Assembly (NCBI RefSeq): GCF_003206645.1
Contig: NZ_PZJP01000005.1
Location: forward strand, 62,001-126,000
Origin: Salinicola aestuarinus
GTDB taxonomy: Bacteria; Pseudomonadota; Gammaproteobacteria; Pseudomonadales; Halomonadaceae
Length of the DNA: 64,000 nt
Direction: 5' to 3'
The notes below the pieces were generated by a model. That model worked only from the letters and a program-made list of their open reading frames with translations, was not told the origin of the DNA and did no database searches. The translations under genes and the position numbers were made by a program. Below are positions 35,713 to 43,293 of the stretch, piece by piece. Each line of letters starts with the position of its first letter. Positions within the stretch are counted from its first letter, which is position 1.

Positions 35713-36867
35713 CTATACCGGCCTGGCGTCGGCTGGCTGATGTCGTCCCCAGAGCCTGCCGAGGGCGTGACTGCGGTCGCGCAGCAGGTCGGCGCAGCGG
35801 TCAAGCGCCGACGCCAGTGTCATCGGGCCGTCGGCGAGGGCAAACGCTGCGGTCACATCGTGTTCGAACGCGGCCTGCCAGCCGTCGCCGAGCCGGCCCG
35901 CCAGCACCACCGTGGGCACGCCGTGCTGTGCCGCGCGCCGGGCGACGCCGATCGGTGTCTTGCCCGAAAGGCTCTGGCCGTCGAGCTGGCCTTCACCGGT
36001 GATGACCCAGTCAGCCCCGTCGAGATAGCCGTCGAACCCGGCATGCTCCATCACCAGCTCGATCCCCGGGCGCAGCGTGGCACCCAGCAACACCTTGGCG
36101 GCGAAACCCATGCCGCCGGCGGCGCCGGCCCCCGGCAGGTCGCGGCTCTCCTCGCCGCATGCCTCGGCGACACGGTCGGCAAAGTACCCCAGCGCGCGAT
36201 CGAGCTGTTCGACGTCGGTCGGCGTGGCCCCTTTCTGCGGCCCGAAGATGGCGCTGGCGCCCTGCGCGCCGAGCAGCGGGTTGTCGACGTCGACGGCGGC
36301 CTGCACGTCGAGCGTGGCGAGGCGAGGATCGAGCCCGGAGAGGTCGAGCCGCTCGAGCTGCGCCAGCGCGGCACCGCCCGGGGGGAGTTCGTGGCCCTCG
36401 GCGTCCCGCAGGCGGGCGCCGAGGGCACTGAGCATGCCGGCCCCGGCGTCGTTGGTGGCGCTGCCGCCAAGCGTCAGCAGCAGCGACTCGGCGCCGGCGT
36501 CCAGCGCTGCCAGGATGAGCTGGCCCACGCCGAAGGTGGTGCTGTGCAGCGCGGTGCGCTCGTCGGTGGTCAGCGCCTGCAGTCCGCTGGCCTCCGCCAG
36601 TTCGACGAAGGCGCTGCGGCTGTCGGCAAGCCAGCCCCAGGCGGCCTGGCGCTCACGGCCGAGGGCGTCCTGGACCCGTGCCTCGCGGCGCTCGGCGCCG
36701 GTGGCGGCAATCAGGGCCTCCAGCGTGCCTTCGCCGCCATCCCCCATCGGACACTGGATCAGCTCGGCCTCGGGGGCGCCGCGGGCCAGCCCCTCGGCGA
36801 TCGCGGCCGCCGCGTCGCGTGCGGAGAGGGCATCCTTGTAGCTGTCGGGGGCAATGACGATCTTCAT
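35713..36867 (-). CDS. Glycerate kinase
   Basis: 384 residues from ATG 36867, typical for the GlxK/GarK family. Conserved blocks are MKIVIAPDSYKDALSARDAA, CPMGDGGEGTLEALI, LLTLGGSATNDAGAGMLSAL, FGPQKGAT and DWVITGEGQLDGQSLSGKTP. It phosphorylates D-glycerate with ATP to 2-phosphoglycerate (or 3-phosphoglycerate in some members). No glyoxylate- or glucarate-pathway genes are adjacent, so the glxK/garK distinction cannot be made. Confidence 0.94.
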   Translation of the reverse strand: MKIVIAPDSYKDALSARDAAAAIAEGLARGAPEAELIQCPMGDGGEGTLEALIAATGAERREARVQDALGRERQAAWGWLADSRSAFVELAEASGLQALTTDERTALHSTTFGVGQLILAALDAGAESLLLTLGGSATNDAGAGMLSALGARLRDAEGHELPPGGAALAQLERLDLSGLDPRLATLDVQAAVDVDNPLLGAQGASAIFGPQKGATPTDVEQLDRALGYFADRVAEACGEESRDLPGAGAAGGMGFAAKVLLGATLRPGIELVMEHAGFDGYLDGADWVITGEGQLDGQSLSGKTPIGVARRAAQHGVPTVVLAGRLGDGWQAAFEHDVTAAFALADGPMTLASALDRCADLLRDRSHALGRLWGRHQPADARPV

Positions 36868-37123
36868 GGCATCCTCTCTCGATGGTGGCGCGCAGCAGGC
36901 GGTGACAGGTGGCGAAACGGCGAGGTGGTGAAAAGGCGAGGTGGCGACAAGGCAACGTTGCGAAGGGCCGCGCCGCCGTGACCTCGTCATCAGCTTAGCG
37001 GCATTGCCCCACGGCAGGGAACGCCAACCCTCGCCGGGCGCGTGACCAAGGCAGCGTGGCGCCGGAAGTCGCCAACTGGCATTCTGAACGCCGTTCACAT
37101 TCGCCACTGGCGAGGATGATGTG

Positions 37124-37855
37124 ATGAATCGAAACGACAGGATGACGCGGGATGACGCAAAGGGGTCCCATGACGGGGCGAGGTGGGATGCGCCGGTGAC
37201 GCGTGACCGCCGCGATCGCATGCACTTGCGCCCGTTCGCGGGGCTCGGCATGGGTGCAGTGACTCTGGTCATGGCGGGTCTGCTCGCCGGCTGCCAGTCG
37301 CTGTCATCGCCATCGCCGGTCTCCCCGCAGGGCAGCGGCGCGTTGCCACCGGCGTGTCAGTGGCCGGCCAGCGGCGACGATCGTCTCGAACGGCTCCGCG
37401 CCACGCGGGAGGTGATCGAGGCGCGGGGCTACGTCATTCTCGATACCGACGTCACCCTCGGCGTGGTCAGCGCCGAGCGGCGAACGCGTCAGCCGGGGCT
37501 CGGGGCGGTCGACTCGCCCTTTGGGCGTACCGGGTTCTGGGGGGGATTCGGGATCGGCGGACGCGGTGGCTACGGCGTTGGCATTTCCCAGGGCTTCGGC
37601 AGCGGCTACGACCGCGATCCGATCCAGGTCGAGCGCCTCTCGGTGTCGACGCCGGCGGCGGTCACCTATGTCGACCGCGACTCGGTAGTGGTCGATCGCA
37701 ACGGCTACCTCATCGACGCGCGCAGCTACAACCATCAGGGGCTCTGCAGCGAGCTGCGTCAGGCAATCGAGTCGCAGCTCTCCACGCCAACCGCGGCACC
37801 GGGCACCGGCGTGCCGCTTCCCGCATCGACGTCGACGGGGAGGGCCACGCCATGA
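37124..37855 (+). CDS. Predicted lipoprotein, unknown function
   Basis: 243 residues from ATG 37124 (GTG 37121 possible; AGGA spacing favours 37124). The lipobox LLAGC at about residues 46-50 follows a hydrophobic stretch, with an unusually long, basic N-region before it. The mature part contains LRATREVIEARGYVILDTDV and a glycine/phenylalanine-rich stretch (FWGGFGIGGRGGYGVGISQG). The LRAT-x5-RG-aromatic-VI pattern recurs in the next gene, suggesting they share a domain. It overlaps that gene by ATGA and heads a metal-transport-like operon. Confidence 0.8.
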   Translation: MNRNDRMTRDDAKGSHDGARWDAPVTRDRRDRMHLRPFAGLGMGAVTLVMAGLLAGCQSLSSPSPVSPQGSGALPPACQWPASGDDRLERLRATREVIEARGYVILDTDVTLGVVSAERRTRQPGLGAVDSPFGRTGFWGGFGIGGRGGYGVGISQGFGSGYDRDPIQVERLSVSTPAAVTYVDRDSVVVDRNGYLIDARSYNHQGLCSELRQAIESQLSTPTAAPGTGVPLPASTSTGRATP

Positions 37856-38268
37856 CGCGCTCATCGACAACGCCAAGCCGCTCTTGGCGGCGGGCACTCG
37901 CCCTGCTGGCCGCGCTCATGCTCGCGGGATGCGCGGTTGCCCCCGCGCCGGCGCCGCGTAGCATCTCCCTCGACGCGGATGCCGATGCCACGCTCCGGGC
38001 GACGCTTGCGATGTTTGCCGAGCGGGGGTTCGTGATCCGCCACGCCGATGGTGAGCTGCGCCAGATCGATGCCGTGCTCGCCTCGCGAAGCGGTTATCAG
38101 GTCCATGCCGAAGTCACCACCGGCGACACGCCACCGCCCGGGCTGGCGCTGCGCCAGGGCGATACCTATCTGACGCTGAGCGGGCGTCAGGGTGGACATC
38201 CCCTCGGCGCCACTGCGCTCGACCCGCTTTTCATCGATGTTCAGAACCGTATGAGATCACAGCCTTGA
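37852..38268 (+). CDS. Predicted lipoprotein, unknown function
   Basis: 138 residues. A short signal with lipobox LMLAGC gives the lipidated cysteine at about residue 25. The mature part includes LRATLAMFAERGFVIRHADG, related to the corresponding segment of the preceding lipoprotein, and ends in a beta-rich segment. It overlaps the genes on both sides by four bases, so it belongs to the operon with the DUF1007 and NicO genes. Its function is unknown; an envelope role with the transporter is inferred. Confidence 0.82.
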   Translation: MTRSSTTPSRSWRRALALLAALMLAGCAVAPAPAPRSISLDADADATLRATLAMFAERGFVIRHADGELRQIDAVLASRSGYQVHAEVTTGDTPPPGLALRQGDTYLTLSGRQGGHPLGATALDPLFIDVQNRMRSQP

Positions 38269-38942
38269 TTCGACCGATGTACCGCGGCCTTCAGCTCGCG
38301 TTGGCGCTGACGGTCGCCGCGGCGGCCACCCCGGCCTTCGCTCACCCGCACGGCTGGGTGGACCTGAGCGTCGAGGGGGTCTTCGACGACGCCGGCAGAC
38401 TGCAGGCACTCCGCCAGCAGTGGCGAATGGACCCGTTCTACAGCCAGGTGGTGATGGAAGAGATGGGACGCCTGGAAGACGGCACCAGCATGCCGGAGCG
38501 CCTCGACGCCCTTGGCGTGGAGATCCGCAACAACCTGGCGACGCAGGACAATCTCACCCACATCACCCTGGACGGCGAGCCTGTCGCTCAGGCCGAGGTG
38601 ACCAACACCAATACCGAGATTCGCGGTGACCGACTGGTCTTCAGCTTTGTGCTGCCGCTCGCGTCGCCGGTCGAGATGGCCGGCCACGCGCTCGACTACC
38701 GCATCTTCGACCCGACCTACTACATCGAGATGGTCCACGAAGCGAACGCCGACGGTTCCGAGCCGCTGCCCGAGGCGCTGACATTGAGCGGCGCGCCGGC
38801 GGACTGCACGACGCAGATCGTCCAGGCGGACCCGGACCCCTCGAAAGTGATGGAGGCGGCGATGCTCGACAAGACCGAGTCCGGCGAGCCCAACCTCGGG
38901 CGCTTCTTCGCCGAGACGGGAGAGATTCGATGTCCCGCCTGA
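38265..38942 (+). CDS. Secreted DUF1007 family protein
   Basis: 225 residues from a TTG overlapping the previous stop (TTGA), or 221 from ATG 38277. Signal peptide LALALTVAAAATPAFA is followed at once by HPHGWVDLSVEGVFDDAG, the histidine-containing N-terminus typical of DUF1007. DUF1007 proteins are periplasmic and usually paired with NicO/RcnA-type permeases, as here, where the permease gene overlaps by 13 bases. The exposed N-terminal HPH suggests metal binding after signal cleavage. Confidence 0.9.
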   Translation: MIRPMYRGLQLALALTVAAAATPAFAHPHGWVDLSVEGVFDDAGRLQALRQQWRMDPFYSQVVMEEMGRLEDGTSMPERLDALGVEIRNNLATQDNLTHITLDGEPVAQAEVTNTNTEIRGDRLVFSFVLPLASPVEMAGHALDYRIFDPTYYIEMVHEANADGSEPLPEALTLSGAPADCTTQIVQADPDPSKVMEAAMLDKTESGEPNLGRFFAETGEIRCPA

Positions 38943-40081
38943 GACCCGACGCCGCCCGGTGGAAGCCCTGGCTGGCCTTCGGCCTGCCGCTGGCGGGCGT
39001 GCTGCTGATCGGTTGGGCGATCTACGCGATGGGCTGGTGGCAGCAGGGAGCGGTGCAGGTCGTGCTGTGGCAACGCGACCTTTACCACGCGCTCACGTCG
39101 GCGATCGGCGAGATCGACCGGGCGCCGGGGCTGACGACCTGGGGCGTGCTGCTCGGGGTAAGCTTCGGCTACGGGGTGTTCCATGCCGCCGGCCCGGGCC
39201 ACGGCAAGGTGGTGTTGAGTACCTACTTGGCCTCTCAGGGCGGGGCGTGGAAACGCGCCATCGTGCTCTCCGCACTCGCCTCGCTGCTGCAGGGCGTGAT
39301 GGCGATCGCGCTGATCGCCGTGCTCGTCTTCGGCCTCGGCTGGCTGACCCGCCAGGCGATGGCGAGCGTGGATCAGGCCGAGACGGTGAGCTTTCTGCTG
39401 GTGGCACTGGTGGGGCTCTGGCTCTGTGTGCGCTCGCTGCGCAGGCTCTATCGGGCGACGTTCGCGGGCGCGCGCGGCGCTTCCGAGCCGGCGGTAGCGA
39501 CCGCCGCGACGGCGCATGACGCGCACGGGCATAGTGCCCATGAGCACAGTGGCCACGGGCACGACGACCACGGGCACGACGACCCTGAGCACGGCGGCCA
39601 TGAGCATGCGCATGACAGCCACGAGCACGGCGCACACTGCGGCTGCGGGCACGACCACCACGTCGACCCCACCACGGCCAGTGACTGGCGCGGAGCGCTG
39701 CTGACGGTGCTGTCGATCGGTATTCGCCCCTGCAGCGGCGCGGTGCTGTTGCTGGGTGCCTCGGCGCTGCTGGGGCAGTTCGGCAAGGGTGTGGTGGCGG
39801 TGATGGCGATGTCGCTGGGGACGGCGCTGACGGTCTCGTCGCTGGCGCTGTTGAGCGTCTTCGCCCGGGACTGGGCGCAGCGCCGGCTGTCGCCGATGGC
39901 CAGCCGCCACCCGTGGCAGGCGTGGATCGGTCTGGCAGGCGGGGCGCTGATCCTCACGTTCGGGCTATCGCTCAGTCTCGCCCAGTGGCAGCGCGGTGAG
40001 GCGCCCGGCGCGCCGCTACTGGGATCGCCGACAGCAGACGCGCAGGCGGCGCCGGTGGGCGGGCCTCTCGGCCGCGGCTAG
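38930..40081 (+). CDS. NicO-family nickel/cobalt permease with a His-rich loop
   Basis: 383 residues with about six or seven membrane segments. Family landmarks include FGYGVFHAAGPGHGKVVLST (metal site HAxGPGHGK) and the second half GIRPCSGAVLLLGASAL. Between them, at about residues 195-245, is a loop extremely rich in histidine, aspartate and glycine (HGHSAHEHSGHGHDDHGHDD and on to a CGCGHDHH), a probable metal sink. RcnA-type relatives export Ni/Co and others import them; direction cannot be decided. Coupled to the DUF1007 gene. Confidence 0.93.
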   Translation: MSRLRPDAARWKPWLAFGLPLAGVLLIGWAIYAMGWWQQGAVQVVLWQRDLYHALTSAIGEIDRAPGLTTWGVLLGVSFGYGVFHAAGPGHGKVVLSTYLASQGGAWKRAIVLSALASLLQGVMAIALIAVLVFGLGWLTRQAMASVDQAETVSFLLVALVGLWLCVRSLRRLYRATFAGARGASEPAVATAATAHDAHGHSAHEHSGHGHDDHGHDDPEHGGHEHAHDSHEHGAHCGCGHDHHVDPTTASDWRGALLTVLSIGIRPCSGAVLLLGASALLGQFGKGVVAVMAMSLGTALTVSSLALLSVFARDWAQRRLSPMASRHPWQAWIGLAGGALILTFGLSLSLAQWQRGEAPGAPLLGSPTADAQAAPVGGPLGRG

Positions 40082-40104
40082 CACGGCGTGGCGTCGGGTA
40101 ACGC

Positions 40105-40527
40105 TCAGCCGGCGTCCAGCGTCCGGGCCAGGCGGCGAATCGTCTCGCAGCGCTCGTCCAGCGCCGCCTCGGCGTAGGTTTCGGCCTCACCCTGACCCCA
40201 CACCGGCCCCGGCCAGGCGGGGTCGTCGGCAAACCGCACGATGACGTGGACGTGGAGCTGGGCGACGACGTTGCCCAGCGTGGCGACGTTGAGCTTGTCC
40301 CCCCGCCAGTGGGTCATCATCGCCTGGCCCAGCGCGGTCGCTTCGCGCCAGAGCTCGCGCTGGTCGGCTTCATCGAGATCGAAAAGCTCCACCACGTCGG
40401 CGCGGCGCGGGACAAGCACCAGCCAGGGATAGCGGGCATCCCGGCTCAGGCGCACCTGGCTGAGGCTCAGGTCGACGACGTGGACGCTGTCCCGCTCGAG
40501 TCGATCATCGAGGGTAAAAGTCGGCAT
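40105..40527 (-). CDS. HIT domain protein
   Basis: 140 residues with the histidine triad motif QLHVHVIVRF near residue 92 (H-x-H-x; the third histidine of the usual HxHxH is replaced). A preceding LVLVPRRADVVELFDL segment matches the HIT fold. HIT proteins hydrolyse or transfer nucleotides such as AMP-lysine or dinucleoside polyphosphates. Start at ATG 40527 with an AGAGAGACC site. It is convergent with the NicO gene. Confidence 0.9.
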   Translation of the reverse strand: MPTFTLDDRLERDSVHVVDLSLSQVRLSRDARYPWLVLVPRRADVVELFDLDEADQRELWREATALGQAMMTHWRGDKLNVATLGNVVAQLHVHVIVRFADDPAWPGPVWGQGEAETYAEAALDERCETIRRLARTLDAG

Positions 40528-40698
40528 GGGGTCTCTCTCTATGAGTGGCAGGCGGGGGCAGGGCAGAAAGGCGGCGCATCGCGTCAGCGAATTTACGCGC
40601 GCCCTCGCGCTGCTCTGCTATGTTGGAACTCAGGTCGACGACTGTACGACCGGATGCGTCACGGCGCATCCTTCAAGCCCGTTAAGGAGGACGACACC

Positions 40699-40830
40699 AT
40701 GAAACGACTCATCGCATTCTCGCTGCTGGCACTGTTCAGTGCCGGTATTCTCGCCGGCTGTAACACCGTTGGCGGCGCCGGCAAAGATATCGAAGAAGGC
40801 GGCGAAGCCGTGCAGGACGCGGCCAGCTAA
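40699..40830 (+). CDS. Entericidin-like small lipoprotein
   Basis: 43 residues: a hydrophobic signal with lipobox ILAGCNT, then a short mature peptide, GGAGKDIEEGGEAVQDAAS. This is the pattern of EcnA/EcnB-family peptides. A very strong ribosome binding site (TTAAGGAGG) precedes the ATG. Entericidin-type peptides are small envelope lipoproteins linked to toxin-antidote or stress functions; no partner gene is next to it. Confidence 0.88.
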   Translation: MKRLIAFSLLALFSAGILAGCNTVGGAGKDIEEGGEAVQDAAS

Positions 40831-41247
40831 GGCACTCGACGCCTGGCCCTCGCCAGGCGTCTTGCTTCTAACGCCGCGCGTCGTTGCACCCGCCTTCCGT
40901 AAGACGTTGTTGCGCCTGTCTGCCGTAAGATGCTCATTCCTCTACTTGTCCTGGCGCTGCCTAACGGCGCTTATTGTTTGCTGCTTACTGCTTACTGCTT
41001 ACTGCTTACTGCTTACTGCTTACTGCTTACTGCTTACTGCTTCCTGCTTCCTGCTTCTTGCGTTGTCCCAGTTACCGCTCCAGGGTCACCTCGAACGATG
41101 CCGGTGCGTGCGTCGACGGGTCTCGGGGGCACGAGCCGACATGCTAAAGTAGGAGATTGTCCGGTCGCTTCCTTTCGCGTCGCGCTGTCTTCGCGAATCG
41201 CTTGCTCGAGCCGTTTTCCCCGCCGCCGACCGGATGGGAGGTTATCC
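40831..41247 (+). other. Repeat-containing gap before fdhD
   Basis: About 417 bases between the entericidin-like gene and fdhD. It contains the heptanucleotide tract at 40981-41057. A reading frame runs open from 40930 through the repeats into fdhD, but the repeats encode only a leucine-rich periodic peptide and fdhD has its own start and ribosome binding site, so I treat this as leader sequence. Confidence 0.6.
40981..41057 (+). repeat. Heptanucleotide tandem repeat tract
   Basis: Eight perfect head-to-tail copies of CTGCTTA (40981-41036) followed by three copies of CTGCTTC (41037-41057). Seven is not a multiple of three, so copy-number change would shift any frame through it. It lies 190 bases upstream of the fdhD start codon. 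Confidence 0.97.
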
Positions 41248-42054
41248 ATGTCATCTACCGATGCGCGCGCACGCCGCGCCGATGTCACCGCTGATCCCGA
41301 CGCCGAGTCGACGGGCGCCTTCAGCGACTCGAGCGATGCGCCACTCGACGCGCTGCCCGGGCCGGACGAGAAGCCGGTCTCCATCGTCTTCAACGACACC
41401 GCCTACGCCACGGTGCTGGCGACGCCGTCTCAACTGGAGGCGCTGGCGGTCGGCTTCGCCTTCAGCGAGGGCGTCATCGATCGCTACGCCGACGTCGAGT
41501 CGATCGACAGCGAGTCGAGCCGTCACGGGTTGCGGGTGAGACTGACGGTAGCGCCGAGGATCGCCCGCCGTGCCGAGAGTCAGGCGCGGGCGACGCTCTC
41601 CACCAGCGGCTGCGGCGCCTGCGGCGTGCAGGAGGAGTCGCAGCTGTTGTTCGGCCTGACCCGGCTGCCGACGCTCGCCTTGCCCGCGCCGGCGGCGCTG
41701 CAGGGCGGGCTCGACACCCTGCGCGAGCGCGCTGCCACCGGCATGCATCTGGCGCTCGGCCTCGATGAAGACGGCCAGACGACGAGCCTGGGGCTCGACA
41801 TCGGCCGCCACAACGCGCTCGACAAGGTGATCGGCGAAAGTCTGATCGCGGGCCGAATGCCCGCCGTGGTGATGACCTCGAGCCGCTGCAGCCTGGAGCT
41901 TGTGCAGAAGAGTGTGCGGGCACGCATCCCCGCGCTGGCTACGCTCTCCTACCCCTCGCGGCTGGCGGTGGATGTGGCCCGCTCCTGCAATCTGACGCTG
42001 ATCAACTGCCATCGCGGGCGGCGACTGGAACTGCTCAGCCGGGGGGACGACTAG
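41248..42054 (+). CDS. fdhD: Formate dehydrogenase accessory sulfurtransferase FdhD
   Basis: 268 residues from ATG 41248 with GGGAGG upstream. The FdhD core includes a PSQLEALAVGFAFSEGVI segment, the cysteine pair in TSGCGACGVQEES (the CxxC that carries sulfur from IscS to the molybdenum cofactor), HLALGLDEDG and TSSRCSLELVQKSVRA. FdhD sulfurates the cofactor of formate-dehydrogenase-type enzymes, and such an oxidoreductase is encoded two genes downstream. Confidence 0.95.
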   Translation: MSSTDARARRADVTADPDAESTGAFSDSSDAPLDALPGPDEKPVSIVFNDTAYATVLATPSQLEALAVGFAFSEGVIDRYADVESIDSESSRHGLRVRLTVAPRIARRAESQARATLSTSGCGACGVQEESQLLFGLTRLPTLALPAPAALQGGLDTLRERAATGMHLALGLDEDGQTTSLGLDIGRHNALDKVIGESLIAGRMPAVVMTSSRCSLELVQKSVRARIPALATLSYPSRLAVDVARSCNLTLINCHRGRRLELLSRGDD

Positions 42055-42226
42055 TCCCCGGCGGTGCCTGCGGCTGGCCGTGCGAGATCAATTTTCATGC
42101 CGATACAGTTAGTGAGCGAACAATGTTCATGCGTACTGAACTATATGAATGGTACGATGTATTAGCGTGACGAAACGTCACACGCTTTCACTCATCGTTT
42201 CCGTTCAGACGTCGCTCGAGGCATTC

Positions 42227-43120
42227 ATGGCTTTCAATTCTCCCCAGGACACCGCGCTCCAGGCAGTTTCCGCCGGCTACAAGAAGACCCAGACACCGCT
42301 TACGGCGCTGCTCATCCTTGGCTTTCTCGCCGGCGCCTTCATCGCCACCGGCTTTCTGCTCGACATTCGCGTGACCGCGACCATGCCCGCTGAGTGGGGC
42401 GGCCTGCGGACCTTCATCGGGGCGTCCGTCTTTCCCGTCGGTCTGGTACTGACGCTGATCGCCGGCGGTGAGCTGCTGACCGGCAACATGATGACGTTGC
42501 CGATGGCGCTTTTCTCGCGTCGTATCGGTATCGCCGCGCTGCTCAAGAACTGGGGGCTAGTCACCGTCTCGAACTTCGCCGGCAGTCTTGCAGTGGCGTA
42601 TGCCTTCGGACACTTTCTGGGGCTGGCGGAAGGCGACTTCCTGGCGACCACCGTGGCGGTTGCCCAGCACAAGGTACAGACGGACTTCTGGCATGCACTG
42701 GTGTCAGGCATCGGCTGCAACTGGCTGGTCTGCCTGGCGGTCTGGCTCGGCTATGCCAGCAAGGACGTCGCCGGTAAGATATTCGGCATCTGGTTTCCGG
42801 TCATGGCCTTCGTGGCGATCGGTTTTCAGCACGTCGTCGCCAACATGTTCGTGGTCCCGGCGGCGATCTTCGCGGGTGCGGTGACCTGGGGCGAGTATCT
42901 GCCCAACTTCCTCGCGGTCTTCATCGGTAATGCGATCGGTGGTGCGCTCTTCGTGGGGCTGGCTTATCACTTCGCCTATCGCCCCCAGGCCTCGCTGGAT
43001 GCCGTCGCCGACGCCCCGGCCGCGCAGGGTGAAGCCGCCGTTGACGCCAGCCGCGCGGAAGTGAATCGCGCCAAGCGCGCAAGCAAGACCGGCGAGACCC
43101 AACCGGCCCAACGCGCCTGA
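42227..43120 (+). CDS. Formate/nitrite transporter (FNT) family channel
   Basis: 297 residues from the ATG at 42227. Six membrane helices plus FNT signatures: GGELLTGNMMTLPMALFSRR, then NFAGSLAVAYAFGHF, and GIGCNWLVCLAVWLGYASKD, with the conserved asparagine and pore histidine region near GFQHVVANMFVVP. It moves formate or a similar small anion across the inner membrane. Its position between fdhD and a formate-dehydrogenase-like gene favours formate as substrate. The C-terminal tail is Ala/Lys/Arg-rich. Confidence 0.94.
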   Translation: MAFNSPQDTALQAVSAGYKKTQTPLTALLILGFLAGAFIATGFLLDIRVTATMPAEWGGLRTFIGASVFPVGLVLTLIAGGELLTGNMMTLPMALFSRRIGIAALLKNWGLVTVSNFAGSLAVAYAFGHFLGLAEGDFLATTVAVAQHKVQTDFWHALVSGIGCNWLVCLAVWLGYASKDVAGKIFGIWFPVMAFVAIGFQHVVANMFVVPAAIFAGAVTWGEYLPNFLAVFIGNAIGGALFVGLAYHFAYRPQASLDAVADAPAAQGEAAVDASRAEVNRAKRASKTGETQPAQRA

Positions 43121-43293
43121 GGGCGCGTTAGTTCACGAGCTGACCCGATCGAGGGTTGGCTCGGTACCGTTTTCGCTTTCCTTTCGTCGCGGCGTCCGTT
43201 TTCCCCAGGGAAAAGCGGCCGCCGCGACGCGACGCTCGGCAAGGGATGAGTCCCGCTGGATCGGTGCGTCGTTCGCTTTTTCGGAGATTTGGC

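Noticed and set aside
40981..41057. CRISPR-like array
   Set aside because: The seven-base units are directly adjacent, with no spacers, so this is a microsatellite. No CRISPR array or cas gene was seen in the window.
40930..41247. N-terminal extension of FdhD through the heptanucleotide repeat
   Set aside because: The extension encodes a low-complexity leucine/threonine/alanine peptide, and fdhD has a strong ribosome binding site and conserved start at 41248. Kept only as a possible phase-variation signal.
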